Assembly (NCBI GenBank): GCA_014379625.1
Contig: JACMLJ010000095.1
Location: 310,001-374,000, forward strand
Direction: 5' to 3'
From: Ferruginibacter sp.
Lineage (GTDB): Bacteria; Bacteroidota; Bacteroidia; Chitinophagales; Chitinophagaceae
Length of the DNA stretch: 64,000 bases
Part shown: positions 39,342-47,414 of the stretch, in pieces
Layout of the letters: each line of letters opens with the position of its first letter
Position numbering within the stretch: the stretch's first letter is position 1
Notes under the pieces: generated by a model
What the model saw: only the letters and a program-made list of their open reading frames with translations
Told to the model about the DNA's origin: nothing
Databases searched by the model: none
Translations under genes and position numbers: made by a program

Positions 39342-40046
39342 ATGATTACGAAGAAATTAATGGCATTGTCTCTACTAACAGCTATGGTTATCGGCGCAAA
39401 AGCACAGTTTTATGTACAGGGCGGACTTAATCTCGCCAATATAACAAAAACAACAGACGGACAAACAGAAAAAAATAATTGGCTGCCTACATTTAATGCC
39501 GGCTTTATGGGAAGATTTGGTTTATCAGATGTAGTTGACCTTGAATCCGGCGTTTTATTATCAGGCAGGGGTTCAAAAGCGGAAACCTATTTTACCGATG
39601 CCAGGGACAATAATTATGTAAAAACAAAGTTTAATCCTACGTATATTGAAATTCCTTTAAATGCCGTGGTTAAATTTCCACTGGACGTAAAATCCAAATC
39701 TAATATTTTTATCAATGCCGGGCCCTATATTGCTATTGGCGTGTTAGGTAAAACCAGGGTAGACCGAAAAATAATTGGGACTACTTCTAATTTCACCAGC
39801 GATATTAAATTTAGCAATGACGATCCATTTACGTCTGAACAGGATGACGCGGCTTATGATAAATTAAAGCGATTTGATTACGGCGTCAATTTAGGTGGTG
39901 GTATTGACTTTGGAAAATTTATATTAAAAGCGAATTACGGACTGGGTTTGGCAAAAATAAACAGTACACAAAGCAATAATACCGAGGATGATAAAAATAA
40001 ATTCCGCACATTCAGTATATCTGCCGGTATTCCATTAGGCAAATAA
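39342..40046 (+). CDS. Outer-membrane beta-barrel (porin-family, OMP_b-brl_2-like) protein
   Basis: 234 residues with a signal peptide (MITKKLMALSLLTAMVIGAKAQ). The start of the mature part (FYVQGGLNLANIT), the conserved PTFNAGFMGRFG and LESGVLLSGRG strands, IEIPLNAVVKF, INAGPYIAIG and the final alternating pattern are typical of the small eight-strand PorT/OMP_b-brl_2 barrels of Bacteroidota. The function is generic; some members belong to the gliding/secretion machinery, most are unknown. It is a single gene bounded by terminators. Confidence 0.88.
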   Translation: MITKKLMALSLLTAMVIGAKAQFYVQGGLNLANITKTTDGQTEKNNWLPTFNAGFMGRFGLSDVVDLESGVLLSGRGSKAETYFTDARDNNYVKTKFNPTYIEIPLNAVVKFPLDVKSKSNIFINAGPYIAIGVLGKTRVDRKIIGTTSNFTSDIKFSNDDPFTSEQDDAAYDKLKRFDYGVNLGGGIDFGKFILKANYGLGLAKINSTQSNNTEDDKNKFRTFSISAGIPLGK

Positions 40047-40065
40047 CAGGTAAAAATTAAAAGCA

Positions 40066-40114
40066 TAAAGGGTAAAGCCGCTGTTAAAACCACAGGGACT
40101 TTGCCCATTTTTTA
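40066..40114 (+). terminator. Terminator after the porin-family gene
   Basis: GGGTAAAG (40070-40077) pairs with CTTTGCCC (40099-40106) at 7 of 8 positions, with an inner CTGT/ACAG stem, followed by ATTTTTTATT. It lies 20-60 bases after the stop at 40046. Confidence 0.7.
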
Positions 40115-40331
40115 TTGCAAAAATCTACCGGCATAAAGCATTTGCGAAGTTTTATCAGCAGGTTAAGTTTAAAAGATATTACGTTTTAGGCGCCAGGGCG
40201 AAAAAAACTAATTGGTGTTTATCAGGGTACACCATATTGTCACTAACATACAGGTAAAAATAAATCCGGTAATAGGGCTAAGCTAATCATGGTAAAAAAC
40301 AAAAAAAATCCTTAAGGCATGGATAAAATTT

Positions 40332-41285
40332 TTATTTTATTTCCTTTACCACATTGTAAATCACTTTGGGTTTCCCCAATGTATAGTAGTGTAATACAGG
40401 CACACCAAATGCCATTAGTTCTTTCGATTGCTGTACAAGCCATTTGGTACCAATTTCCTCCACATCCTGGTCTGTTTTAGCTTTCGAAATGGCATCCGAT
40501 AAATCGGTTGGAATATCTACGTGGAATATTTTAGGTAAAATGGTCAGTTGTTTTTTGTTGGTAAGTGGTTTTAGCCCGGGGATGATCGGCACAGTAATGC
40601 CTATGGCACGGCAGTCTTTTACAAACTGAAAGAATTTTTCGTTATCAAAAAACATTTGGGTCATGATGTAATCCGCACCGGCATCAACCTTGTCTTTCAG
40701 GTGAAGCAGGTCGGTTTGCAGGTTGGGCGCTTCAAAATGTTTTTCGGGATAACCCGCAGTGCCAATGCAAAAATCGGGCTTTTCGCCATTCTTGATATCC
40801 TCTTCCTGGTAGATCCCGTTTTTCAGGTTCACCACCTGTTTTAACAGGTCAACAGCATAGGCATGGCCATCGGGTTCTGGTTCGAAATTGGTTTCATTTT
40901 TTGCGGCATCACCCCTTAGTACCAGCACATTGTCGATTCCCAGGAAGTTAAGGTCTATCAGGGCATCTTCAGTTACCCGTTTGCTAAAACCGCCGCAAAT
41001 CAAATGTGGAACCGTATCAATATTATAATGATTTTTTATTGCCGCGCAAATGGCGACCGTACCAGGCCGTTTTCTAACTTCTACTTTTTCGAAAGTGCCA
41101 TCCCCTTTTTTCTTAAACATGGTTTCGCTCCGGTGGTAAGTAACATTTATAAACGAAGGCTTAAACTCCATCAAGGGATTCAAATGGTCATAAATGGATT
41201 GAATCGTCCTGCCCTTTAACGGCGGTAAAACTTCAAATGAAACCAGCGTATCTTTTGCCTGCGAAATGTGATCTGTTATTTTCAT
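40332..41285 (-). CDS. metF: Methylenetetrahydrofolate reductase
   Basis: 317 residues, full length. Family motifs: VSFEVLPPLKG (catalytic Glu), INVTYHRSE, PHLICGGF, VLVLRGD, IGTAGYPEKH, MTQMFFDNEKF and IIPGLKPL. The FAD-dependent TIM barrel reduces 5,10-methylene-THF to 5-methyl-THF for methionine synthesis. No other methionine genes or SAM riboswitch are seen. A -7 box (TATATTTG) lies 17 bases upstream of the ATG. Confidence 0.95.
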   Translation of the reverse strand: MKITDHISQAKDTLVSFEVLPPLKGRTIQSIYDHLNPLMEFKPSFINVTYHRSETMFKKKGDGTFEKVEVRKRPGTVAICAAIKNHYNIDTVPHLICGGFSKRVTEDALIDLNFLGIDNVLVLRGDAAKNETNFEPEPDGHAYAVDLLKQVVNLKNGIYQEEDIKNGEKPDFCIGTAGYPEKHFEAPNLQTDLLHLKDKVDAGADYIMTQMFFDNEKFFQFVKDCRAIGITVPIIPGLKPLTNKKQLTILPKIFHVDIPTDLSDAISKAKTDQDVEEIGTKWLVQQSKELMAFGVPVLHYYTLGKPKVIYNVVKEIK

Positions 41286-41301
41286 AAATATAATATGACC
41301 G

Positions 41302-41309
41302 CAAATATA
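41302..41309 (-). promoter_or_regulatory. Candidate -7 box of metF
   Basis: TATATTTG on the minus strand (41309-41302) matches TAnnTTTG, 16 bases before the metF ATG. No clear TTG at the -33 spacing. It sits between metF and the terminator of the preceding gene, which is where a promoter is needed. Confidence 0.4.
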
Positions 41310-41321
41310 AACCCTAAACTC

Positions 41322-41354
41322 AAAAAACCCTGTGTTTATATCACAAGGTTTTTT
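41322..41354 (-). terminator. Terminator between the 536-residue protein gene and metF
   Basis: AAAAAACCCTGTG (41322-41334) pairs with CACAAGGTTTTTT (41342-41354) at 12 of 13 positions around a 7-base loop. On the minus strand the hairpin ends in a T-run, so it should stop transcription from 43077 toward metF. Confidence 0.85.
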
Positions 41355-41466
41355 TTAAAATGTTATTTGATTACCAGGGGCTAATAGCCTTTCTCATTTT
41401 ACAAATACAATAGCATTCAGGCCAAATGTATTTTTCTGCGTCCCCGGGTGGCGGGTTTATAAACAA

Positions 41467-43077
41467 CTATTCAAAAACATATTTGGCCAGCCATAATTTT
41501 TTATAATCATCATCATTGCCAATATAAGTTACACTGTTTTCATTTTTATCTGTCATGGGCAAAAATGCACTGCTGATATAAAATTTTTCATTGCCCAGTA
41601 TGGCAAAATTGCTGATGGAATTGTTTTGCAAATCGAGCCTGGCAATACGCGGAAAAAATTTTGCACGATAGGTAGCATCTCCATTATACGCATCCACAAA
41701 GCCATCATATCCTTTAAACCCTTTTACTTCCAGTATGGTCCAGTAAATACTTTTACCGTCTTTTGAAGCCCTGAAAGATTGCCTTACAGGAAATATTTCA
41801 CTCTTTTTTTCTGTATTCATCTTTTCAGTTCCAAACTGTGTTTTCAACTGACCGTTCTTATCAAAGTAAAAGCAGATAATATCTTCATAAGACTTTACAG
41901 GATTACCCGCACCAAGTTTTACCTTACTCATCAACTGCCCTGCAACTAAATATTCTTCATTACCGGTCACATAAAAACTGTTCACCTGGAAATTTTTTCC
42001 TTTATATGCATCGGCTTTTTTATCAGCAGGTGCAGTCTTAAATTTTGATTTGAAATCACTGATCGGAGTAGTGGAAGCAAAGTTGAGTTTGTTGCCGGTA
42101 AACTTTAGCATGTGGAAATTGTCCATTTTATTATCGGCTTTCTTCATCCATTTTTCATCCCGGTAATTCTGTGCTTCCTTATAACAGGGATTACTTATTT
42201 CGGCAACATAATCGTCAAATACCTCGTCAAAACTGTCATTCGATTTGGTAGAAGTTCCACTAAAAAACATGGAGCCGTTTACTTCCTGCGCGTTAGTAAT
42301 AAGTAAGTTGGTGGAAGGGCTTTTGAAAACCACTTTATTTTTTAAGTCACCTTTTCCTGAATATTGGAGATAAGTGTAGTTGAAAAGATCCGGCTCAGTT
42401 TTTTTGGGAGCATACACCATCACTACATCCCCGTTGTCAAGCTGTTGGGTATATACGAGCGATTGCGAGCCGGTGATGTCAATTGCTTTTGTGCTGATAT
42501 CCAGGTCGCTATTTACACTCAATATAAAAAAATCGTTTTGGTTCTTTTTTTCCTTGTTGTCCGTGGCGGCAATTACAAATAGATTGTCATCATCACCCCC
42601 GTTAAATGCAGCGTAACCGGTATATTTACCGTTGTCACCTTTTGCCTTAATGGTTTCTGATTTAATGGTTTTATCATAAACATAGCGCTGTTTTTTGTAA
42701 TCCCATTTTGTATTGATGGTGCTTGTACTGAGTTTTAATTTCATACTGAGCGCATCAAAAGAACTGCATCCCCCAACATAGGCGTTAAACCGGGTCTGGG
42801 TTTTGTCTGGCATTGATGCTGCAGATACTTTCGGCGCAGCCACTTCTTCATTCTTCACAAATTTCATATTTTTATCAAACAGGTAGGTTTCATAAAAAAC
42901 TTCATTTTTCTTTTTATCACCGCCAATTTTATAAGTGACCAGGTAGTTGCCCCCTGTATAATCTGTTTCGGATATATATCCGTTTTTTGCTTTTTTAGAC
43001 AGTTCCTGCACCGCTTCCTGTGCGATTGATGAACCTGCAAAACAACAAATAAACGATAATGCAATAATGTGTTTCAT
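41467..43077 (-). CDS. Secreted protein of unknown function
   Basis: 536 residues with a signal peptide (MKHIIALSFICCFAGSSIAQ). I do not recognise a family. The mature part is a run of short strand-rich segments with repeated patterns of aromatic-anchored beta strands (NYLVTYKIGG, DNLFVIAATD, NGDVVMVYAPK, NEYLVAGQLMS, GKSIYWTILEVKG, NEKFYISSAFLP). That rhythm suggests a beta-propeller. It is Lys- and Asp-rich with no lipobox and no type IX sorting tail, so it is probably periplasmic. It has its own terminator downstream and no operon partner. Confidence 0.8.
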   Translation of the reverse strand: MKHIIALSFICCFAGSSIAQEAVQELSKKAKNGYISETDYTGGNYLVTYKIGGDKKKNEVFYETYLFDKNMKFVKNEEVAAPKVSAASMPDKTQTRFNAYVGGCSSFDALSMKLKLSTSTINTKWDYKKQRYVYDKTIKSETIKAKGDNGKYTGYAAFNGGDDDNLFVIAATDNKEKKNQNDFFILSVNSDLDISTKAIDITGSQSLVYTQQLDNGDVVMVYAPKKTEPDLFNYTYLQYSGKGDLKNKVVFKSPSTNLLITNAQEVNGSMFFSGTSTKSNDSFDEVFDDYVAEISNPCYKEAQNYRDEKWMKKADNKMDNFHMLKFTGNKLNFASTTPISDFKSKFKTAPADKKADAYKGKNFQVNSFYVTGNEEYLVAGQLMSKVKLGAGNPVKSYEDIICFYFDKNGQLKTQFGTEKMNTEKKSEIFPVRQSFRASKDGKSIYWTILEVKGFKGYDGFVDAYNGDATYRAKFFPRIARLDLQNNSISNFAILGNEKFYISSAFLPMTDKNENSVTYIGNDDDYKKLWLAKYVFE

Positions 43078-43193
43078 GCTATAATTTTTTAAGTGTTTAG
43101 AATGATGGCTTTAACTTTTATGCCATTGTAAATCTATGGATTGCAACAGTGGCCATGAGGGTGAAAAAAGTAGTAATTATTATCTTTTTAATG

Positions 43194-43214
43194 ACCCCGG
43201 CCAATTGCCGGGGT
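43194..43214. other. GC-rich 8-bp perfect hairpin
   Basis: ACCCCGGC (43194-43201) pairs with GCCGGGGT (43207-43214) with a 5-base loop, in the 257-base gap upstream of the 536-residue protein gene. There is no T-run on either side, so it is not a standard terminator. Confidence 0.55.
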
Positions 43215-43275
43215 TGATTATGCAGATCGCAAGCTATTGGGATGATATGCATGGCAGGACTAATAACAATAAGGC

Positions 43276-43310
43276 AAAAACGTCCTTATGCCTTTAGCAC
43301 AAGGACTTTT
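43276..43310 (-). terminator. Terminator after the 241-residue lipoprotein gene
   Basis: GTCCTTATG (43282-43290) pairs with CACAAGGAC (43298-43306) with one mismatch and a 7-base loop; the minus strand runs into GTTTTTGCC. It lies about 30-55 bases after the stop at 43335. Confidence 0.75.
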
Positions 43311-43334
43311 ATATAATCAATGCAACAAATAATT

Positions 43335-44060
43335 TTATAGTGTACGCTTTGCAGTTATGGTAACCGTTTTGTTATTACCATCTAAAAAACTACCTGAAAT
43401 CTGGTCTGCGGTTACCGTACCAATTGTACCCGCCTGCCCGGTTCCAAACAATTGATTATTGCTGATAGTGCCATCCATATTGCCGGTAGTTGTACTTCCG
43501 GTTTTCCGGTGGATACCTCCCCATATACCTGTGGTTTTCAGGATGATCATATTAAACGTTCCTGTTTCGGGGAGGGTAGTGGAATAAGCGCCCTCAAAAC
43601 ATTGAATTAAATTAGTGGATGTTTCTTTAACAATGTTGAATGTGGAATTAGGATGGCCAGGTATAGACGATGATGTAACTGTTGGGGCGCCGCCACCAAG
43701 GCCAACTGAAAAATTAACAGATACTGCCGACCCGTTTAAAAGGCCTGTGAAGTTAGCAATATAGGGCTGTCCGGCTACCCAGGTAACCGCAGAACTAAGA
43801 TTCACCGTTATACCGTCAATCACCATCAGCGCTGTAATAGTTGTGCCATTATTTGCAATATCAAACATGACTGTTCCGGAAGAACCTATTACAACGCCTT
43901 TATAAATTCCTTTACTGCTGGTATTATTTGCAACCAGTGCATCCGGGGCCGTTTTACAGGTTGTGCAGGTGTAGGCCGGAGTAGCGGGCTTGGTATCTTT
44001 TTTACAGGAAGAAAAAGAAGCCGCTACCAATAGGGCTAAGAGGATATGTACTTTTTTCAT
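43335..44060 (-). CDS. Lipoprotein of unknown function
   Basis: 241 residues. A lipoprotein signal peptide ends at FSSC (lipidated Cys 19), followed by a Lys/Asp stretch typical of Bacteroidota outer-membrane lipoproteins and a CTTC pair. The rest is Gly/Thr/Ser/Asn-rich with beta-strand periodicity and the segments GVVIGSSGTVMF, ISGSFLDGNNKTVTITAKR. I do not recognise a family. It is 36 bases downstream of the small barrel gene at 44096-44644 on the same strand, so they may be co-transcribed. Confidence 0.8.
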   Translation of the reverse strand: MKKVHILLALLVAASFSSCKKDTKPATPAYTCTTCKTAPDALVANNTSSKGIYKGVVIGSSGTVMFDIANNGTTITALMVIDGITVNLSSAVTWVAGQPYIANFTGLLNGSAVSVNFSVGLGGGAPTVTSSSIPGHPNSTFNIVKETSTNLIQCFEGAYSTTLPETGTFNMIILKTTGIWGGIHRKTGSTTTGNMDGTISNNQLFGTGQAGTIGTVTADQISGSFLDGNNKTVTITAKRTL

Positions 44061-44095
44061 GATTATTTATTTAAGTTTTTTTAAGATGTTTTTTT

Positions 44096-44644
44096 TTATT
44101 TAAGCCCGCCGCCAATACATACGCCAATTTTAATTCCGAGATAACCGGCTTTTTCTTTTAAGAAGTTATACTCTGCACCCATGCGAAGATGCCCCAGTTC
44201 AAAACCTGCGCGTGCCATAAAGCCAAATTCGCTTGCCTGTGGTATTTGCTCATTGGAATCTTCAATATCGATGCTGGCCATGCGGAAAATGCCTCCGCCA
44301 ACACCTGCGTATGGACGAAATTTGGTGTTGGTGAAATAATAGTCACTTGTTGCGAGGTAGGATGCAAGCACTCTTACCGTTCCCGTTTCTCCATCCAGGT
44401 CAACATTCGCCAATGCTGCTCCCTCCAGCCTCAAACCAACGGATAGTTTTTCTATCACTGCGTATTTTGGCTCGATCACAAATATGGCCCCGCCCTTGGT
44501 ACCTGGGCCTTGCGGTATGGCGTAACCAAGACTGATAACTGTTTTGAATTTTTTAAAAATGCGGTCGCCCTGTCCGGATTCTTTTTGCGCAAAAGAAAAT
44601 TGTGCTGTTACAACAATCAGCAGCAGTGTCATTGTTTTTTTCAT
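44096..44644 (-). CDS. Small outer-membrane beta-barrel protein
   Basis: 182 residues with a signal peptide (MKKTMTLLLIVVTAQFSFAQ). The mature part has the alternating hydrophobic/Gly pattern of an eight-strand barrel: VISLGYAIPQG, KLSVGLRLEGAAL, FRPYAGVGGGIFRM, EFGFMARAGFELG, LRMGAEYNFL, ending near GIKIGVCIGGG. It looks like an OmpA/OmpW-size barrel of unknown function. It precedes the lipoprotein gene by 36 bases; the 632 bases upstream hold no gene. Confidence 0.82.
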   Translation of the reverse strand: MKKTMTLLLIVVTAQFSFAQKESGQGDRIFKKFKTVISLGYAIPQGPGTKGGAIFVIEPKYAVIEKLSVGLRLEGAALANVDLDGETGTVRVLASYLATSDYYFTNTKFRPYAGVGGGIFRMASIDIEDSNEQIPQASEFGFMARAGFELGHLRMGAEYNFLKEKAGYLGIKIGVCIGGGLK

Positions 44645-45276
44645 GATGTTTTTTTATGGTGTATACTTTATTTGTTTTACTGATGCAAAGTAGTCTGGAT
44701 TTTAAAATACTGCAATGTGAATAAAGTAGTAATTATTGTAGCCGGTGATACCTCATTAAATGCGGGCTGCATTTGCTTATGAAATGGAAATAGCTTGCTA
44801 ACGACACCGTGTAGCTGTATTCAGCAATTATTAGCGGCTGTTATCTTTTTTCAACAATTTAAAACAATGGTTACCTATAAAACCAGCGCAGGCAAAAAAA
44901 TGAGTATTACTTTTTTCATGTGGGCAAGGCAATTACCGCCATTTGTTTTTTGGATCACAAGGCAATGAAATTCGCAGAACCAGGACTTCGGACAATATCA
45001 TTTGGCTACGGGTTCAATTGCTGCGGCATTAAGGATGCGAAATCAAAACGGATAGTTGGTATTGAGGTTATAACCAAAATATTCTTTAGATAAAGCCAAT
45101 AATAGCATACGGCCTCTTGATCAGCCCTCTAAAGTAGCTGTTCAATTAAATCGCAGCAATTAACTAAATGAAACGGAAGTGTAAGTTTAGGGCAAGATAA
45201 CGGGTTAACTTTTATCTTGAGCGTGATGGCATGATGGTTGATTTTAGTAAAAGCAATAGCATGAAAAATGTAGTAA
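44645..45276. other. 632-bp region without a recognisable gene
   Basis: Lies between two minus-strand genes. I find no convincing reading frame on either strand. Structures are minor: a 10-bp palindrome GGTTATAACC at 45066-45075. The region could hide a small RNA or a decayed gene, but nothing supports either. Confidence 0.4.
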
Positions 45277-45909
45277 TTAAATCAATCCTGCTTTTTTCAG
45301 GGCTTCTGAACGGGAGTTTACCTGGAGCTTTTCATAAATGTTACGGATATGCGTACGGATCGTTTCCTGGGATAAATATAACTGATCGGCAATTTCTTTA
45401 TACCGGAATCCCTTTGCCAGTACCCGTATAATTTCCTGCTCCCTGCGGCTGAGTGAGTGGTAGGATTGATTTTTACTGTTGCCTGTTTGCTGAAATGCTT
45501 CAATAACTTTCCGGGCGATCTGGCTGCTCATGGGAGAGCCGCCATTTCGCAGGTCGGTGATGGCTTCTATGATTTTCAGGGGCGGGGTATTTTTCAGCAT
45601 ATAACTCGTGGCGCCGGCCTTAATGGCTTTAAAAATATTTTCCACATCGTCAAATACCGTTAGCATCATACATTGCATCTGCAGGTGTATGGCTTTTAAT
45701 TTATACATGCATTCAATGCCACTGATGCCCGGTAACTCAATATCAAACAAAACCATATCAACCGGCTCATCTTTTAAAGCTTCAAATGCGGCTTCGCCAT
45801 CGGGGTAGGCTGTTACTTCTGTTTCGGGAAAAGCATCTCCAATTAATTGAAACAGGTAATTCCTGATCTTATCATTGTCTTCAATTATTGCCAGGGAGGT
45901 TGTTGTCAT
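45277..45909 (-). CDS. NarL/FixJ-type response regulator (orphan)
   Basis: 210 residues. The receiver domain (about 1-120) has the acidic pair (IIEDND), phosphoacceptor D56 in MVLFDIELPG, and the conserved Lys in YMLKN. The C-terminal LuxR-type helix-turn-helix (about 145-205) contains LSRREQEIIRVLAKGFRYKEIA and SQETIRTHIRNIYEKL. It would be phosphorylated by a sensor kinase and bind DNA as a dimer. No histidine kinase gene is next to it, so its partner is elsewhere. The upstream neighbour lptB is divergent. Confidence 0.93.
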   Translation of the reverse strand: MTTTSLAIIEDNDKIRNYLFQLIGDAFPETEVTAYPDGEAAFEALKDEPVDMVLFDIELPGISGIECMYKLKAIHLQMQCMMLTVFDDVENIFKAIKAGATSYMLKNTPPLKIIEAITDLRNGGSPMSSQIARKVIEAFQQTGNSKNQSYHSLSRREQEIIRVLAKGFRYKEIADQLYLSQETIRTHIRNIYEKLQVNSRSEALKKAGLI

Positions 45910-46077
45910 AGTTCAAATATCAGTCAAGATTTTGGTAGTAGCAATAGTAAAATAGTAGTATATGATGTATTCTCCTACTTTGTTAATTGCAAACAGGCGG
46001 CTGGAAAACCGGTACGCCTTTGTTAAAATGGGTATCAATTCAATCTTATTATCCCAGATAACTTATTTTTACAAATC

Positions 46078-47166
46078 ATGAATTTAACTATACAAACAAA
46101 AGACCTGGTAAAAGTTTACGGAAATCGTACTGTTGTTAATAAAGTTTCCTTTAATGTTCAACAGGGTGAAATTGTTGGCCTGCTTGGGCCTAATGGCGCC
46201 GGTAAAACCACTTCCTTTTACCAGGTGGTTGGATTGGTAAAGCCTGATGAAGGAGAGGTTTTTTTGGGTGATATGAATATTACCAGGTTGCCTATGTATA
46301 AGCGGGCGAAGATGGGTATCGGTTACCTTCCGCAGGAAGCCAGTGTTTTCAGGAAATTAAGCGTGGAAGATAATATTACAGCCGTGCTGGAAATGACTAA
46401 ACTCAGCAAGCTGGAACAGAAAGAAAAACTGGAAATATTACTGGATGAATTTCGTTTGGCACATGTACGAAAAAATTACGGGGATACATTAAGCGGAGGA
46501 GAAAGAAGAAGGACCGAGATTGCGAGGGCCCTTGCGGTAGATCCCAAATTTGTATTGCTGGACGAACCTTTTGCGGGCGTAGATCCGATAGCGGTGGAAG
46601 ATATACAGGAAATAATCGCCCGGCTGAAATATAAAAACATCGGCATTTTAATAACGGATCATAATGTAAACGAAACCCTCTCTATTTGCGACAGGGCTTA
46701 CCTGCTGATCGATGGTAAAATATTTAAGCATGGGACCGCTGAAGAATTAGCGGAGGACGAGCAGGTACGCCGCCTGTACCTTGGCCGCAATTTTGAACTG
46801 AAACGGAAAGACTATTTACACCTGGACGCTGCAAAAAGTACTATATCACTGGATACCCTGATTTATAAGCTGGAAGGCGCTTTATCCGGACTGGAAAATA
46901 TAGATCAGCAAAAAAATGAAAAGACCCCCTCCTTTGGTTCCGCAACTGATAGTTTAAAAAATGATGTAATAGAGGAGGGTTTACAACAAAATGAATACCG
47001 GCAGTTTCTCAATGAACTTGAAACCTCGGTTTACACATTTGCCACAGAAAACAACAACCCCGGTTTACTTAACAAGGTGCAGGATATATATGCTGATACA
47101 GCACTGGATAATAAATCCGCTTTGAATAGAATCCTTTTTGAATTAAAATCTATCTCCACTATTTAA
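46078..47166 (+). CDS. lptB: LPS export ABC transporter ATP-binding protein LptB with C-terminal extension
   Basis: 362 residues; normal LptB is about 240-250. The ATPase core has Walker [10 protein letters not shown] (37-45), signature LSGGE (138-142), Walker [13 protein letters not shown] with E163, and switch H195 in ITDHNV. The LptB-type ending [13 protein letters not shown] closes the core near residue 242. Residues about 247-362 are an extra segment rich in Leu, Asn, Asp and Glu, probably helical. LptB powers extraction of lipopolysaccharide from the inner membrane with LptF/LptG. The GH3 gene follows 248 bases later on the same strand. Confidence 0.9.
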   Translation: MNLTIQTKDLVKVYGNRTVVNKVSFNVQQGEIVGLLGPNGAGKTTSFYQVVGLVKPDEGEVFLGDMNITRLPMYKRAKMGIGYLPQEASVFRKLSVEDNITAVLEMTKLSKLEQKEKLEILLDEFRLAHVRKNYGDTLSGGERRRTEIARALAVDPKFVLLDEPFAGVDPIAVEDIQEIIARLKYKNIGILITDHNVNETLSICDRAYLLIDGKIFKHGTAEELAEDEQVRRLYLGRNFELKRKDYLHLDAAKSTISLDTLIYKLEGALSGLENIDQQKNEKTPSFGSATDSLKNDVIEEGLQQNEYRQFLNELETSVYTFATENNNPGLLNKVQDIYADTALDNKSALNRILFELKSISTI

Positions 47167-47414
47167 GCAGGCAACAATAAACAGGTCAAATTGTTTTTCT
47201 TAAACGCAGGAGTATTATTTTACTTTAACCAAGTGTGCATTCGCATAACGGTACTAAAAAAAGGCAGGTTATCCGGAAAGTACAGGGCTGATCCGAATGA
47301 CAAAATAGTTGCGAAATGGAGCATGCGGCATAGCTCCGTCCAATACTTCCTTCAACAAAAGATTACAATAGCCTTCTAACTATCATTACTATTGCGTATT
47401 TTGCCAACTTGTAA

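Noticed and set aside
41286-41466. SAM riboswitch upstream of metF
   Set aside because: The leader between the -7 box and the ATG is too short, and the only hairpin is the terminator of the preceding gene.
45066-45075. 10-bp palindrome GGTTATAACC
   Set aside because: Too short to distinguish from chance in an AT-rich gap of 632 bases.
47191-47379. 62-codon plus-strand frame between lptB and GH3
   Set aside because: Non-ATG start, no conserved features, and no sign that it continues either neighbour.
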